Shown: positions 36,448 to 48,026, numbered from the stretch's first letter. The stretch is 64,000 nucleotides of DNA from Lachnospiraceae bacterium (GCA_024691425.1 JAILNQ010000056.1:31969-95968); one strand, 5' to 3'. Notes: generated from the sequence alone by a model not told the origin. Numbers and translations: made by a program.

Positions 36448-36998
36448 GACAATACATCCTCCTTAAGTGTTCGGTCTGAAATATACGATGAAATACGTCC
36501 GGCAAGAACTGATGCCGGAAGTGAACATACAGCTCCGGTCGTAGCGGCAACAGCTATATAGACACAAAGGGCGATCCCGTAAAGACGGAATACGAGAATA
36601 TCGGCCGTAAGTGCGGCCGAAACGGATGCGGCAATTGATGCAGCAAGTATTCCCGATGAAGGTGATGCAGACCTGCGGAACAGAAACAGGCAGAGGTCAA
36701 TGACTATGCCGGGAATGATGTAACCTATAGGGGCGAGAGCCCCCATGCTCCCGACCATGCCGAATGAAAGAGCAAGCACGCTCTGAATGACGGACATAAG
36801 GGTGGCACATCCGAAAATCCTGAACGAAGCAGCGGGTACGATGATGAACATCAAAGAAATCCCGGTGGCGATACCGCCGGGTATATGAAGAGACTCCGTT
36901 ATCAGATCTGCGAACGGAGATATGAGTTTTTTCGCAATCAAACCACAGTCACAGCACAGGGCCATGAAAATCATCTGACCAAGCTTTATTCTTTTCAA
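36444..36998 (-). CDS. ECF-transporter S-component-like membrane protein
   Basis: A 184-residue protein with about six hydrophobic segments and a layout like ECF substrate-binding (S) components (PGGIATGISLMFIIVPAASF, GYIIPGIVIDLCLFL). It starts with TTG, eight bases after AAGGAG. S components bind vitamins or metals and share a common ECF energising module, which is not in this window. Operon partners are a SUOX-like exported protein and mobA, so a molybdenum-cofactor-related ligand is plausible but not shown. Confidence 0.65.
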   Translation of the reverse strand: MKRIKLGQMIFMALCCDCGLIAKKLISPFADLITESLHIPGGIATGISLMFIIVPAASFRIFGCATLMSVIQSVLALSFGMVGSMGALAPIGYIIPGIVIDLCLFLFRRSASPSSGILAASIAASVSAALTADILVFRLYGIALCVYIAVAATTGAVCSLPASVLAGRISSYISDRTLKEDVLS

Positions 36999-36999
36999 T

Positions 37000-37125
37000 T
37001 TAATTACTCCTTTTCAAACAGGGAAGGCACAGACGTTTCCGGCTGTACCCCGGCAGGTATACTGCGGCTTAAAGACCATGGCAGAACATGCTTTAGGTCA
37101 GTGAGCTCGGAGCATTGTCATTATA
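37000..37125 (-). promoter_or_regulatory. Promoter and structured leader of the mobA operon, Moco-riboswitch candidate
   Basis: On the minus strand a TATAAT box (37120-37125) lies about 120 bases before the first gene, so the transcript has a long leader. The leader holds several self-complementary pieces, such as GACC/GGTC, GCAG/CTGC and CCGG/CCGG, and conserved-looking pieces CTCCGAGC and GCCGGAAACGTC. Its place upstream of a molybdenum-cofactor operon suggests a Moco-type riboswitch, but I could not confirm the consensus fold. The -35 region is weak. Confidence 0.4.
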
Positions 37126-37189
37126 TCATTTTTCACGCTTTTGTTCTATCATTTCGGATGTATTTTATGCAGGTTTGTGATAAAATACT

Positions 37190-39328
37190 ATGATGATGAA
37201 AAATACACTTTTCTCTGACAAAAACAGGAACAGGCAGAATATCGCAGCAGCAGTTATATGCGCTGCGGGCATTGCGCTGAACATTCTTCTGGGCAACGCA
37301 GTCTCAGCACTCGGTCTGCCTTTATATCTTGATACGGTCGGAACTGTTGCTGTTGCGGTCATAGGCGGTTATCTTCCCGGAGTGACGGTTGGCTTCCTGA
37401 CTAATATCATAAAAAGCTTTTCGGATTCTTCTTCGCTGTATTATGGCGTGCTGAACGTTCTGATCGCTGTCTTTGCTACATATCTTGCGGACAGAGGGTG
37501 GTTAAAAAAGGCCAGAGGCATCATCGGAACTATCGCGGTTTTCACTTTCATCGGAGGAGGGCTCGGCGCGCTCATTCCCTGGTTCATCGAGGGACTGTCG
37601 TTTGACAGCGAGTCGCTGAGCGGAATTCTCTATGAAACAGGTTTTTTCAATTTTGAAATATCGCATATTCTCTCGAGCATTATCATGGACCTTCCTGATA
37701 AGACCATCTCGGTTCTGCTCGTGCTTGTGATTCTCTATATCGTGCCGAAGAAGTACTGGCAGTATTTCAGCTTCAACGGATGGATGCAGACCCCATTGAC
37801 GGATGAGAAGCTTGTTTCTGACAGGAAACAGGTGCGTGCCATATCTCTTCAGACGAAGATCCTCCTCATGCTCGGAATATCACTCACGATCATTGCTGGC
37901 GCGGCGCTCGGCTTAGGCGCGGTAGTCTATAACAAGACAATGATGAAAGAGCACACACAGAGCGCTCAGGGAGCTTCGAGGATCGCAGCAAGCATCGTCG
38001 ACGGCAACAGGATCGAGGAGTATCTCGAAAGCGGCGGCGAGGGAGAAGAATATGCGGAAACGAAACGGCTTCTTGATGCCGTGCTGAACAGTTCGCCGGA
38101 TATATCATACATATATGTCTACAGGCCTGAAGCAGACGGATGCCGTGTCATTTTCGATGTGGAGACAGCTGATACACCGGCCTCGGCAACAGGCGAGCTG
38201 ATCCCTTATGACGAAGGGGTAGTCGATTATATCCCTTCTCTTCTTGCAGGAGAGGAGATCGAACCTGTCATTACGAATGATACGTTCGGACGGCTCATGA
38301 CAGTTTATCAGCCGGTCTATGATTCATATGGAATGTGCACGTGCTACGCAGTGGCGGATATTGACATGGAGCAGCTCGTTTCGATGGAGCTCAGCTTCTA
38401 CATGGAACTGTCAACGATGTTTCTGTCATTTTTCATCCTGATATGCGTATTCGCCGTATGGCTGGTCGAATACCAGATCATATTCCCGATAAACTCGATA
38501 ACCAGGTGCATGGATGAGCTTTCTGACGTCAGCCAGACTCAGGAAGGCATGGATGATGAAGTCAGAACGATACGCAAGCTGAACGTCCATACCGGTGATG
38601 AGGTCGAAAAACTGTACAATTCGCTCTGTGAAATGACGCTGAACCAGACGGAGCACATGAGGAGCATAAGGCGTCTGTCCGATTCGACATCAAAGATGCA
38701 GGACGGACTTATCATAACGATGGCGGACCTTGTTGAAAGCAGGGATTCCGATACCGGAGCGCATGTACAGAAGACTGCGGCATATGTGAAGATAATAGTT
38801 GAGGGGTTGAAGAAGAAGGGATATTACGCTGAGAAGATCACTCCGAAGTTCATGTCGGATGTCGTAAGGTCCGCACCGCTTCATGATGTGGGCAAGATCA
38901 ATATACCCGACGGTGTTCTCAACAAGCCCGGCAAGCTGACGGATGAAGAGTTCGAGATAATGAAGACTCATACAACGGCCGGCAAGAGAATCATGGAGAA
39001 CGCCATAAGCACGGTTGAAGGAGATAACTATCTGAAGGAAGCTCGTAACATGGCCGCTTATCATCATGAGAGATGGGACGGAAAAGGATATCCTGAAGGA
39101 CTTCACGGAGAGGTCATACCGCTTTCGGCAAGGATCATGGCCGTCGCCGACGTGTTTGACGCCCTTAGTTCGCCGCGTGTTTATAAGAGCGCATTTCCTC
39201 TGGAAAAATCGCTCGCGATAATCGAGGAAGGAAAAGGTACGCAGTTCGATCCGAAGTGCGTTGAAGTTTTCGTGGATTCAATAGCCGAAGTGAAAGTCAT
39301 ATTAAGAAAATATAATCAGGAGATATAA
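37190..39328 (+). CDS. HD-GYP c-di-GMP phosphodiesterase with ECF-S-like membrane domain
   Basis: A 712-residue sensor. Residues about 15-190 form a six-helix membrane domain that looks like an ECF-type S component ([16 protein letters not shown]). A second membrane helix pair flanks an outer sensor region (about 230-425). The C-terminal HD-GYP domain (about 510-705) is complete: HD at 565-566 (LHDVGK), [21 protein letters not shown] and [10 protein letters not shown]. It should linearise c-di-GMP. Three ATG codons stand in a row with no ribosome site, so the exact start is uncertain. The stop overlaps the start of the hybrid kinase gene. Confidence 0.87.
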   Translation: MMMKNTLFSDKNRNRQNIAAAVICAAGIALNILLGNAVSALGLPLYLDTVGTVAVAVIGGYLPGVTVGFLTNIIKSFSDSSSLYYGVLNVLIAVFATYLADRGWLKKARGIIGTIAVFTFIGGGLGALIPWFIEGLSFDSESLSGILYETGFFNFEISHILSSIIMDLPDKTISVLLVLVILYIVPKKYWQYFSFNGWMQTPLTDEKLVSDRKQVRAISLQTKILLMLGISLTIIAGAALGLGAVVYNKTMMKEHTQSAQGASRIAASIVDGNRIEEYLESGGEGEEYAETKRLLDAVLNSSPDISYIYVYRPEADGCRVIFDVETADTPASATGELIPYDEGVVDYIPSLLAGEEIEPVITNDTFGRLMTVYQPVYDSYGMCTCYAVADIDMEQLVSMELSFYMELSTMFLSFFILICVFAVWLVEYQIIFPINSITRCMDELSDVSQTQEGMDDEVRTIRKLNVHTGDEVEKLYNSLCEMTLNQTEHMRSIRRLSDSTSKMQDGLIITMADLVESRDSDTGAHVQKTAAYVKIIVEGLKKKGYYAEKITPKFMSDVVRSAPLHDVGKINIPDGVLNKPGKLTDEEFEIMKTHTTAGKRIMENAISTVEGDNYLKEARNMAAYHHERWDGKGYPEGLHGEVIPLSARIMAVADVFDALSSPRVYKSAFPLEKSLAIIEEGKGTQFDPKCVEVFVDSIAEVKVILRKYNQEI

Positions 39329-42300
39329 TGTCCGCGAAAAATCATAAAAGGACAACTGAATATGTGGCCGGAATATGCGGGATTGCCCTGCTTTTTGCTG
39401 CCTTCTTGCCTTTTACAGTGACAGCATATGCGGACAATGGCCAGGCCGGTGTCCTAACCGACGAAGGGAATACCGTTGCCCTGACGGGCGGCGGATATGT
39501 CGCAACAAAGCAGATAAGCAATGCAGGATATGCTTCGAGGCTTTATGATTCGTCCAACGGACTGCCTACTTCCGATGCCAACTGCATTTTAGGCGCAAGC
39601 GACGGATACGTCTGGATAGGCGGATACGGCGGAATAATGCGTTATGACGGCACAACGTTTACGAGAATGGATACGTCATCCGGACTTACCAGCGGACGCG
39701 GACTGTTCGAAGACAGCCTCGGCAGAATATGGGTCGGAACAAATGATAACGGAGTGGTTGTCATCGATGGGAACGACAGGGTTCATATCACGTACAAGGA
39801 AGGACTGCCTTCATCCTCGATAAGGGATTTTGCCGAGGATGCCGGGGGGAATATTTTCATTGGGACTACATCGGGCGTATGCTATGCAGATTCCGAAATG
39901 CAGATACATGCATTAGATGATGACAGACTGAATGACGAGAGAGTCCTGAAGCTTGATTCGGATTCGAACGGTACTGTATACGGACAGACTAAGAACGGAC
40001 TTGTTTTTAAGATAGAATCATGCAAGTTATCAAAAGTCTACAGCGGCGCTGATATCGGAATCGAGAAGATAACATCGATCCTTGCGGACCCCGGGTTCGC
40101 AGGCAACGTGTATCTGTGCACGGAAAGTGACAGAGTTTACTATGGCCAGTTCGGGGAATCCGCCGGAGGAATGAAGCTGATCAATACTGCGCCTCTTTCC
40201 GGAATCCATTGGATAAGCTATGACTGCCAGAGAGTCTGGATTTCCTCTACGAGCATGATCGGATATATCGACTCTTCAGATGTTTTCCATGTCATTGAAA
40301 ACGTACCGATGGACAGCGGGATAGAGATGATGACATCTGATTTTCAGGGGAATATGTGGTTTGCGTCCTCCACGCAGGGAGTGATGAAAATCGTAAGCGA
40401 CAGCTTCATGGATATTTATCATCTCGCCGGTCTTCGCGGAGAAGTTACGAATGCGGTGTGTGCCCACAACAGATATGTGTATGCCGGTACTGACAGGGGA
40501 CTGCGGATAATAGACGGCAGCAATACGATCGAGAATGAGCTGACTGAACATCTTGAAGGTACGAGGATCCGCTGCATCAAAGAGGATGCGGAGGGCAATC
40601 TATGGATCGGGACATATACGAACGGCCTTGGGCTCGTCTGCTATACAGGAGATGGGCAGATCATTGACTACAATGAAGAAAACGGAATGCCTGATAATGA
40701 GATCAGGTGCATTGCAACGTTTTCCGATGGCAGGATCGTTGCCGGTACGAACAAGGGAATAGCTGTACTTGAGAAAGGCGTGATAACGGAAACGATAGGA
40801 GAGGCTGACGGAATAAAGAATACGGTCATCCTTACGATAGAAGAAGGCGAGAAGGGCTCCATTTATGCCGGAACAGACGGTGACGGGCTTTATATCATAA
40901 GGGATAAAAATGTCCGCAGAATGGGCAGGGATGACGGGCTGTCAAGTGATGTTGTCTCAAGGATAAAAAAGGATGAAGCGAGCGGAGTATACTTCATCAT
41001 CACATCCAATTCGCTTGAGTTCATTAAGAACGGAGTGATCATGACAACGACTTCGTTCCCGTACAATGACAACTATGACCTGTTCATCAACGGTGATGAT
41101 ATGTGGGTCATTTCATCTAACGGTATTTATATTGTAAATGTTCAGTCATTTTTCAGGAACGACATAGCGGATTACAGGCTTTATACCGTCGACAACGGAC
41201 TTACAGGTGCACCGACATCCATGTCGTACGGAGATGTTCATGACGGCAATCTGTATATTCCGGGCAGGAACGGCGTGATGTCAGTAAACTTAGATCATTT
41301 TTCCGAAGGCATGGTTCCCGTTAAGGCAGCGATCAGTTCGATATACTGCGGCGACGAGGAGATTCTTCCCGATGCCGACGGAAAATACGTGCTTCCGGCA
41401 GAAAGAGGAAGAATAAGGATAACCGCATCAGTCCTTGACTATTCTTACCTTAACCCTGTAGTCAATGTTTACATGGAAGGTAAAGAGGATGAGGGCATAA
41501 CCGTTAAGAGAAACGAACTGCAGCCGCTTGAGTATACTGGTCTGGGATATGGGAACTATGATCTGCATATTAGGATTCTCGACAGCGCGGGAACGAGGGA
41601 ACTTGAGGACAGGGTTTTCAAGATCGAGAAAAGGCCGAGATTCACCGAGATTCCTGCTTTCAGATTCATGATGTTCCTCGTTGTGGCCGGTATTGCCGGA
41701 CTCATTGTTTGGCGCGTCATGAAGAGCACGGTCATAACGAAGCAGTATAATGAGATCAAGCAGGCAAGGGATGAAGCAGAAAGAGCCAATACCGCAAAAT
41801 CAAGATTCCTTGCGAACATGTCGCATGAGATCCGCACGCCTATAAATACGATCATGGGAATGAACGAGATGGCGCTGCGTGAAGATGCAACAGGGGTACC
41901 GAAACCGTATTTCCTGTCGATGATGAATTATTCCCTCGACATACGGAACGCTTCAGAATCTCTGCTTTCGCTCATAAATGACCTTCTCGATATTTCGAGG
42001 ATAGAATCCGGCAAGATGCACCTCGTCCTTCAGGAATACGATACGAAAGAGATGCTGAAATCCGTTGTGTCCATGATAAGGGCAAGGAGCACCGAGAAGG
42101 AGCTGACATTTGATGTTGTCATAGATGAGATGCTTCCTTCAAGACTGAACGGTGACGCCGGCAAGATAAAGCAGATACTCTTAAACCTTCTGACGAATGC
42201 TCTCAAGTATACGGATTACGGCGGATTCGCTCTGTACGTATCAATGGAGGAAAGAGAGGATGATGAGTGCACGATCCTTTACTCCGTAAAAGATACGGGC

Positions 42301-43590
42301 ATAGGCATCAGGGAAGAGGATATGGACAAGCTCTTCATGGCGTATGAACGTCTCGAAGAGGAGAAGAACAGCGGCATACAGGGCACTGGCTTAGGACTTG
42401 ATATCTCCAGAAGATTCGCCGAACTGATGGACGGCAGCCTGACATGCGAGAGCGTATACGGTGAAGGGTCGGAGTTCATGCTTTCTGTCAAGCAGAAAAT
42501 CGCTGACAGGACTCCTATCGGTGTCTTCATCGAGCATGACGAAGGACCTGCGAAAGGACCTTACGTTCCGCAGTTCATTGCGCCCGATGCCGACATTCTT
42601 GTTGTTGATGATAATCCCATGAACTTAAATGTCATGAAGGGCCTTCTGAAGGCGACAAGAGTATTCGTTTCAACTGCATCGAGCGGTGAGGAGTGTCTTG
42701 ATAAGATTAAAGATACGAAATTCGATGTTGTCCTTCTCGATCATATGATGCCCGGAATGGACGGAGTAGAGACGGTAGCCGAGATCAGGAAGACCGATCC
42801 GCTCCTGCCTGTTTACGCCCTCACGGCGAATTCCTCGTCGGGTGAGGATTTTTACATCTCGAAAGGATTCACCGGATATCTTGCTAAACCTGTCGACAGC
42901 CGGATGCTTGAAAAAACGATAATGAAGCATCTTCCGGAGAAGATGATCGAAAAGCCTATGCAGGCGGCCGAAGAAGCCGACCTGAAGGAAATCCCGGAAA
43001 ACCTTCAGTGGATATATGATACGGATGATATATCGGTTCCTGACGGCATTAAGAATTCAGGCGGAATATCAAGCTATATATTCGCGCTCAATCTCTTCCT
43101 TGAAACTATCGACTCAAATGTCAAGGTGATAAAGGATGCTCTTGAGAATGACAATATAAGACTGTACACGATAAAAGTTCACTCTCTGAAAAGCTCTGCG
43201 AGGATAATCGGCGCTCTGAGGCTCTCTGAACTTGCAGCGCGGCTTGAAGATGCCGGCAGCAAGGAAGACAGAGCATGCATTGATGAGTACAATGATAAGC
43301 TCATTTCGGAATATATAGATTTCAAGGAAAAGCTTGCAAGGCTCAGCGAGGAAACTGATGAGAGCGATAAGGAGATGATATCCGAAAAGGAGCTTAAGAG
43401 CGCTTATCTTGCGCTTGCAGATGTCATACCTCAGATGGACTATGACTCTGTCGAGATGATACTTGATCAGCTCAGTAAATTCGCACTTCCTCCGGAGGAT
43501 GAAAGCAGGATCGGAAAGTTCAGGGAGATGTTCGCGGATTTCGACTGGGATGGAATGGAAGAACTTATTGGTGAAATGGCAGGTGGATGA
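39328..43590 (+). CDS. Hybrid sensor histidine kinase: propeller, HisKA, HATPase, receiver, HPt
   Basis: A 1420-residue one-protein phosphorelay. An N-terminal hydrophobic segment (about 8-35) is followed by an extracytoplasmic two-component-propeller region with many WIG/GTN repeats (about 60-650), a Y_Y_Y-like domain, and one membrane span (about 777-797). Inside the cell come HisKA with H833 (MSHEIRTP), the ATPase domain ([22 protein letters not shown]), a receiver with D1138 (LLDHMMPG) and an HPt domain with H1285 ([10 protein letters not shown]). All phospho-sites are intact. Large sensors of this kind in gut bacteria often detect oligosaccharides. The next gene probably receives the phosphate. 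Confidence 0.92.
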   Translation: MSAKNHKRTTEYVAGICGIALLFAAFLPFTVTAYADNGQAGVLTDEGNTVALTGGGYVATKQISNAGYASRLYDSSNGLPTSDANCILGASDGYVWIGGYGGIMRYDGTTFTRMDTSSGLTSGRGLFEDSLGRIWVGTNDNGVVVIDGNDRVHITYKEGLPSSSIRDFAEDAGGNIFIGTTSGVCYADSEMQIHALDDDRLNDERVLKLDSDSNGTVYGQTKNGLVFKIESCKLSKVYSGADIGIEKITSILADPGFAGNVYLCTESDRVYYGQFGESAGGMKLINTAPLSGIHWISYDCQRVWISSTSMIGYIDSSDVFHVIENVPMDSGIEMMTSDFQGNMWFASSTQGVMKIVSDSFMDIYHLAGLRGEVTNAVCAHNRYVYAGTDRGLRIIDGSNTIENELTEHLEGTRIRCIKEDAEGNLWIGTYTNGLGLVCYTGDGQIIDYNEENGMPDNEIRCIATFSDGRIVAGTNKGIAVLEKGVITETIGEADGIKNTVILTIEEGEKGSIYAGTDGDGLYIIRDKNVRRMGRDDGLSSDVVSRIKKDEASGVYFIITSNSLEFIKNGVIMTTTSFPYNDNYDLFINGDDMWVISSNGIYIVNVQSFFRNDIADYRLYTVDNGLTGAPTSMSYGDVHDGNLYIPGRNGVMSVNLDHFSEGMVPVKAAISSIYCGDEEILPDADGKYVLPAERGRIRITASVLDYSYLNPVVNVYMEGKEDEGITVKRNELQPLEYTGLGYGNYDLHIRILDSAGTRELEDRVFKIEKRPRFTEIPAFRFMMFLVVAGIAGLIVWRVMKSTVITKQYNEIKQARDEAERANTAKSRFLANMSHEIRTPINTIMGMNEMALREDATGVPKPYFLSMMNYSLDIRNASESLLSLINDLLDISRIESGKMHLVLQEYDTKEMLKSVVSMIRARSTEKELTFDVVIDEMLPSRLNGDAGKIKQILLNLLTNALKYTDYGGFALYVSMEEREDDECTILYSVKDTGIGIREEDMDKLFMAYERLEEEKNSGIQGTGLGLDISRRFAELMDGSLTCESVYGEGSEFMLSVKQKIADRTPIGVFIEHDEGPAKGPYVPQFIAPDADILVVDDNPMNLNVMKGLLKATRVFVSTASSGEECLDKIKDTKFDVVLLDHMMPGMDGVETVAEIRKTDPLLPVYALTANSSSGEDFYISKGFTGYLAKPVDSRMLEKTIMKHLPEKMIEKPMQAAEEADLKEIPENLQWIYDTDDISVPDGIKNSGGISSYIFALNLFLETIDSNVKVIKDALENDNIRLYTIKVHSLKSSARIIGALRLSELAARLEDAGSKEDRACIDEYNDKLISEYIDFKEKLARLSEETDESDKEMISEKELKSAYLALADVIPQMDYDSVEMILDQLSKFALPPEDESRIGKFREMFADFDWDGMEELIGEMAGG

Positions 43591-44351
43591 TGATGACACA
43601 GAACCGTATGCTGGTAGTAGGCGAGAAGGAATCGTTCATAGCAAGGGTGCTGATAAGCAAGGTGCAGTCGGCGGGGTCAAAGTGCGATTTTGTCCCGTGC
43701 ACTGTTGATGATATCAATGCTAATATAGGAGATGCATCGCTTGTGACGCTCTGCCTCGGAGATGAAGAAAGACCTCAGGAGGATGTCCTGCATTTTATCA
43801 CGGAGAACCTTGAAGACCGCGATCTTCAGATGATAGTTGTCGGGGAACGGATCGATATTGAATACATAACCAAACATGTTCCACAGGAACTTATATACAA
43901 GACGTTCCCGAGGCCTGTGGACAATGTTGAATTCACGAAGACGGTAACGGAATATCTTGCAAAAGCTGAAGCGGGGGAATTCAAAAAAAGCATCCTGATA
44001 GTTGATGACGACCCGCGTTATCTGAAGCTCGTGCGTGAGTGGCTCAAGGAAACCTATAAAGTATCCATGGCCAATTCCGGCCTTCAGGCGATCAAATGGC
44101 TCGGAAGGAATAAGGCCGACCTTATCCTGCTGGATCATGAGATGCCGGTCACGACCGGACCGCAGGTGCTTGAGATGCTCCGCAGCGACCCGGAAACCGA
44201 GTCGATACCTGTAATTTTCCTGACCGGAAAGGGAGACAAGGAAAGCGTTATGGCTGTTGTTTCGCTTCGGCCGGAAGGTTATTTTTTAAAAACAATTCAG
44301 AAGGAAGAGCTCCTTGAGAAGCTTAAAGAATTCTTCATCATGCATCAATAG
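43587..44351 (+). CDS. Double-receiver response regulator, first receiver degenerate
   Basis: A 254-residue protein with two receiver-like halves and no output domain. The second half is complete: IVDDDP, phospho-acceptor D183 in [16 protein letters not shown] and the Lys in FLKTI. The first half (about 8-125) has the same overall pattern but lacks the acidic pocket and the acceptor Asp. It overlaps the hybrid kinase gene by four bases, so it is likely the phosphorelay target. Without DNA-binding or enzyme domain it must act through protein contacts, possibly with the membrane protein encoded next. Confidence 0.86.
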   Translation: MMMTQNRMLVVGEKESFIARVLISKVQSAGSKCDFVPCTVDDINANIGDASLVTLCLGDEERPQEDVLHFITENLEDRDLQMIVVGERIDIEYITKHVPQELIYKTFPRPVDNVEFTKTVTEYLAKAEAGEFKKSILIVDDDPRYLKLVREWLKETYKVSMANSGLQAIKWLGRNKADLILLDHEMPVTTGPQVLEMLRSDPETESIPVIFLTGKGDKESVMAVVSLRPEGYFLKTIQKEELLEKLKEFFIMHQ

Positions 44352-44378
44352 TCGTCAGAAAATAAAGGAGATGTTGTC

Positions 44379-46751
44379 ATGTTTGAACTGATAAGAGCGG
44401 ATCAGCTCACTATCATGATGTTTCTGTGCGGGTGCTGCGGCATACTCGTATTGCTGCTTCTTATCACCCGCTTCATTTCTGAAAGCAGGAAAAGGATCCT
44501 GATCCTTATGGAGTCTATCGCACTTTTCCTGCTATGGTTCGACAGGGAGGCATACATTTATGCGGGAGATCCGAGCCGGAAAGCTTTCTTCATGGTAAGG
44601 ATCAGCAATTTTCTCGTGTTCTTCTTAACGAGCGCGATAGTTTTCGGTTTCAACCTTTATCTTAACGATTGGCTGACACATGAGGGGAAGCTTGCGAGTT
44701 CTCCGAAAAGACTGAGGACCGTCCGGATCATTTCCGCGATGGGAATGCTCTTGGCCGTCATTTCCGCATTTACGGGGCTGTATTATTATTTTGACGAGAC
44801 CAATACATATCACAGAGGAAACGGATTCCTGATTGCTTATATAATTCCCGTTGTCTGCCCTATCATTCAGTACACGGTGATAAGGCAGTACAAGAAGGTT
44901 TTCAGCAAGGTAATCTATACTTCGCTCACTCTCTATATTTTTGTTCCTATCGCCTGCGGCATCCTCCAGATTTTCATGTATGGAATCTCTATAGTGAACA
45001 TGGCAATGGTAGCCGTATCGGTATCGCTTTATATTTTCACTTACATAGATATAAATAACACGGTAGAGCATGCTCACGAGATTGAACTGAAGGGAATCCA
45101 GGGTGAAAACAAGCAGCTTCAAAAAGCGCTCGAACAGACCGCTTCCACGTTCGTTTCATCGATCGAATGGCGTGACGAGTATTGCAAAGGAACTTCCGTT
45201 AAAATCGCCGGCTACGCAAGACGCATCGCCGAACTTGCCGGAAAGGACGAGGATTTCTGCGGCAGAACCTACTATGCGGCGCTCCTTAATGATGTCGGGC
45301 TCATCGGAATTCCTGACAGCGTGATTGAGAATGAGTCAGATCCGAGGATTCATGAGGATGAAAAAATGAAACGCAAGCCTCTCATCGGCGAAGAGCTGCT
45401 CTCGGGCATCACGGCCTACCCGGATCTTTCGCAGACTGCCAGATACAGCCACGAGAAATACAATGGCACCGGTTATCCGGACGGGTTGAAGGGCGAGGAA
45501 ATTCCTGAGATCGCAAGAATAGTTGCGGTGGCGGATGGTTATGTGAAGATGACCACGAAGAAGAGATACAGGGATGCGCTCCCGGGGTTCGTGGCCAGGG
45601 AGGAGTTCATAAAATGCGCAGGTGAGGAGTATGATCCCGTCTTCTCCGACATCATGGTGAAGATCATTGATTCGGAAACCGACGCGGTATCAGAGGTGTC
45701 GGAGCTTGAAACCGATATTGCCTGTGTATCATACAGAGAGAACATCACGACCGGAATCCCGGCAGAGAGGGAAGTTAAGAGGATAAAGTTCAGATGCAGG
45801 CTCGATCCGCAGATCGTTGCCGGATTCAGCGCACCGTCGATCGTTCTGTTTGATTCGTTCGACAGACGCGTCCACACGAACGATAAAGCTATAAAAGAAT
45901 ACCATTACCTTGAGTATGGTGAGGTCTGGTTCGATGATCATATGATTTCCACCGCGGCCAGGAAAATGGAGATTACAAGGCTCGAAAAGCATGAGCGGAC
46001 GGGCGGAACAGGCGATAAAGAGCAAGAATATGAGATAGTTGCCGGAAGATATGAGGATCATCTCAGACTTGAAATGTCATGCAGTGAATACACGAAAGAG
46101 CTGCTGATCGCACTTCCCGACAGCACTAAGGCTTCTTATATCGGAATTACTGGTGAGCACTGTGTCATATCCGGAATAACGGTTGAACCGACAGGAGAAA
46201 CAGTAAAGGAGGATGATATCCCGAAAATCGCTGATCCGATAAGCTATATCGATCATATGGAATCGGATATAAAGAACATCCAGATAGACAGAACAAGATC
46301 CGCATCAACAGCGGGGATAGAGATCCAGAACCGGATGAAGATCGTGTTCCATACTATGAGTCTTCCGGGGGCCGAGCTGGTTTGGCATTGTCCTTATATC
46401 GTCATATACTATTCGGATGACGGCACTATAGGCGGGAGCAACTATATTGAATATGAACTGATCAAACTGAACGGTGAAGATCAGGGAAGCGGGCAGTTTG
46501 CGAACAACAGGTTCATCATGAAGAAGAAGGATGACTTCCCCGGCTGGAATTCATGGAAGGAGACGAACAAGAAAGGAATCGAATGCACGGTCAGTCTCGA
46601 AAAGAGGGGAAACCGCATCACGCTCAAGACAGAAAACGTCGGCATAAGCATAGAATGCACGACGACGGTATTAAACTCTCCTGATAAAGTATATGTTGCT
46701 CTTACCGGAGACCAGGTCGCACTTACTGACATAAGGCTTTTTAACGGCTGA
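44379..46751 (+). CDS. Membrane protein with degenerate HD-GYP domain and large unknown C-terminus
   Basis: The 790 residues begin with about seven membrane helices (1-225), then a coiled segment and an HD-GYP-like domain (about 260-430). GYP itself is kept (YNGTGYPDG), but the HD motif reads LLNDVGL with N304 replacing the metal His and the Lys lost, and the next conserved His is missing too (KPLIGEELL). Catalysis is therefore unlikely. About 350 C-terminal residues form beta-rich domains I do not recognise. A clear AAAGGAG site precedes the ATG. It follows the phosphorelay genes and may be their effector. Confidence 0.82.
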   Translation: MFELIRADQLTIMMFLCGCCGILVLLLLITRFISESRKRILILMESIALFLLWFDREAYIYAGDPSRKAFFMVRISNFLVFFLTSAIVFGFNLYLNDWLTHEGKLASSPKRLRTVRIISAMGMLLAVISAFTGLYYYFDETNTYHRGNGFLIAYIIPVVCPIIQYTVIRQYKKVFSKVIYTSLTLYIFVPIACGILQIFMYGISIVNMAMVAVSVSLYIFTYIDINNTVEHAHEIELKGIQGENKQLQKALEQTASTFVSSIEWRDEYCKGTSVKIAGYARRIAELAGKDEDFCGRTYYAALLNDVGLIGIPDSVIENESDPRIHEDEKMKRKPLIGEELLSGITAYPDLSQTARYSHEKYNGTGYPDGLKGEEIPEIARIVAVADGYVKMTTKKRYRDALPGFVAREEFIKCAGEEYDPVFSDIMVKIIDSETDAVSEVSELETDIACVSYRENITTGIPAEREVKRIKFRCRLDPQIVAGFSAPSIVLFDSFDRRVHTNDKAIKEYHYLEYGEVWFDDHMISTAARKMEITRLEKHERTGGTGDKEQEYEIVAGRYEDHLRLEMSCSEYTKELLIALPDSTKASYIGITGEHCVISGITVEPTGETVKEDDIPKIADPISYIDHMESDIKNIQIDRTRSASTAGIEIQNRMKIVFHTMSLPGAELVWHCPYIVIYYSDDGTIGGSNYIEYELIKLNGEDQGSGQFANNRFIMKKKDDFPGWNSWKETNKKGIECTVSLEKRGNRITLKTENVGISIECTTTVLNSPDKVYVALTGDQVALTDIRLFNG

Positions 46752-46795
46752 GTAAAGTGTTTTTTAAGAGTATACTTTTAGTACCTACCGAACAG

Positions 46796-46837
46796 ACCTA
46801 TGGCTAAATATAATACAGCCATAGGTTGTTTTTTTTA
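46796..46837 (+). terminator. Strong terminator after the signalling genes
   Basis: CCTATGGCT (46797-46805) pairs with AGCCATAGG (46817-46825), followed by a run of T. The loop contains TATAAT (46809-46814), so a promoter for the next gene could overlap the hairpin, but no good -35 box is seen. Confidence 0.88.
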
Positions 46838-46869
46838 ATTCATTTTTCATACAACAGGAGGAGAATCAA

Positions 46870-47994
46870 ATGAAAAGGTATTCATTGTTACCGCTCGTAT
46901 TAACAATCTCGCTCGGTCTGACAGGCTGCACGGCAGCTTCTGCACCGGCACCTGCAGATGCACCCGCTGAAGTCGCTTCGGCTGAGACTGAGGAAAATGA
47001 TGCAGCTGAAGAAGCTGCAGAAGAAGCTGCAGAAGAAGACGGAGTCAAGGACAAGCTTTCCAAGGGAAATGGAGACGGCAAAGAGGAAGCTGAGATGGAG
47101 CAGTTCACCATTGAAGATGACAGCGAAGCCGTTGACAAGTCAGAAAAGACAGCAACGAATGAGATGACCAGAGGCGTTGATTTCGGTAGAAGCTATACCG
47201 AATCCGATATTGAAGGTTATTGGCAGTATGATGATTTCGACAGCGTTTATTTCGCACTTTATGACACAGGAGAATATGAGACTTATGATTCTCAGACAGA
47301 CGAGCTTCTGACCGATGGAATCTTCACGATAGACGGTGCGGAAGTAACGATGACTGAAAGAGGCGGCGCATCCGAAACTATACTGATGATCGCAAACCTT
47401 CACACACTCATCGATGATGAAGGAGATGTTCTTTCACCTTACAGACCTAAGTTCTTATCCAGCTCATCTGATGGCTCAAATGCCCGTGCAGGTTATGAAG
47501 GCGATGTAGTGATTGAAGAGCTCGACGACGGTTATGAAAAGATCAAGACAACATCAAAGGGCGTATTCATCAAGTATCCGAGCTTCTTCAATGCCGCAGG
47601 CGGAACAGGTGAATATCTCTGGGTTGATGACGGAGAAAACGGATTCCTGACGGCCAGGAATGTTACTGATGAATACTATGACTTCGCCGGAAGCGACGAG
47701 GAATTCGTCAGACAGGTCGCAACAAAATTCCTTGTTTCCGATTTCATGGATATATACGGAGATCCTGCAAACACGGCAGATGCGAAGTATAAGTCCGGAA
47801 GCGGCAACTGGCTCGGAGCGATCACCGGAAATATCTGGAATGATGATGTTGATATATATGTATACACAAAGGTATACCTTTCACCGTACAGTGACGGAAC
47901 ATTCGAGGCAGTGCTCATCAACGGATTCTACCCTTACGGCAGCAACGAGGGAAGAACGAATCTTGAAATGTGCAGCATAGGCGGAATGAGATAA
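46870..47994 (+). CDS. Lipoprotein of unknown function, 374 aa
   Basis: A strong GGAGGAG site and a signal peptide with lipobox LTGC (Cys 18) mark a surface lipoprotein. A linker rich in Ala and Glu follows (residues about 25-95), with a 12-base tandem repeat at the DNA level. The folded part, from about residue 105, starts with a short domain (IEGYWQYDDFDSVYFAL) that resembles lipocalin-like or DUF-type sensors and ends with a beta-rich region. I do not recognise the family. A second, unrelated lipoprotein gene follows. Confidence 0.8.
   Translation: MKRYSLLPLVLTISLGLTGCTAASAPAPADAPAEVASAETEENDAAEEAAEEAAEEDGVKDKLSKGNGDGKEEAEMEQFTIEDDSEAVDKSEKTATNEMTRGVDFGRSYTESDIEGYWQYDDFDSVYFALYDTGEYETYDSQTDELLTDGIFTIDGAEVTMTERGGASETILMIANLHTLIDDEGDVLSPYRPKFLSSSSDGSNARAGYEGDVVIEELDDGYEKIKTTSKGVFIKYPSFFNAAGGTGEYLWVDDGENGFLTARNVTDEYYDFAGSDEEFVRQVATKFLVSDFMDIYGDPANTADAKYKSGSGNWLGAITGNIWNDDVDIYVYTKVYLSPYSDGTFEAVLINGFYPYGSNEGRTNLEMCSIGGMR
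47002..47037 (+). repeat. Three 12-base tandem units in the lipoprotein linker
   Basis: Three units of GCTGCAGAAGAA, the first as GCAGCTGAAGAA, encode Ala-Ala-Glu-Glu three times in the flexible linker. Unit length is a multiple of three, so changes in copy number would keep the frame. Confidence 0.85.
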
Positions 47995-48026
47995 ACAAAT
48001 AAAGAACCGCACCCGAAAGGGGCGAC

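Noticed and set aside
47002..47037. Repeat as part of a CRISPR array
   Set aside because: Units are 12 bases, contiguous and in coding frame; there are no spacers.
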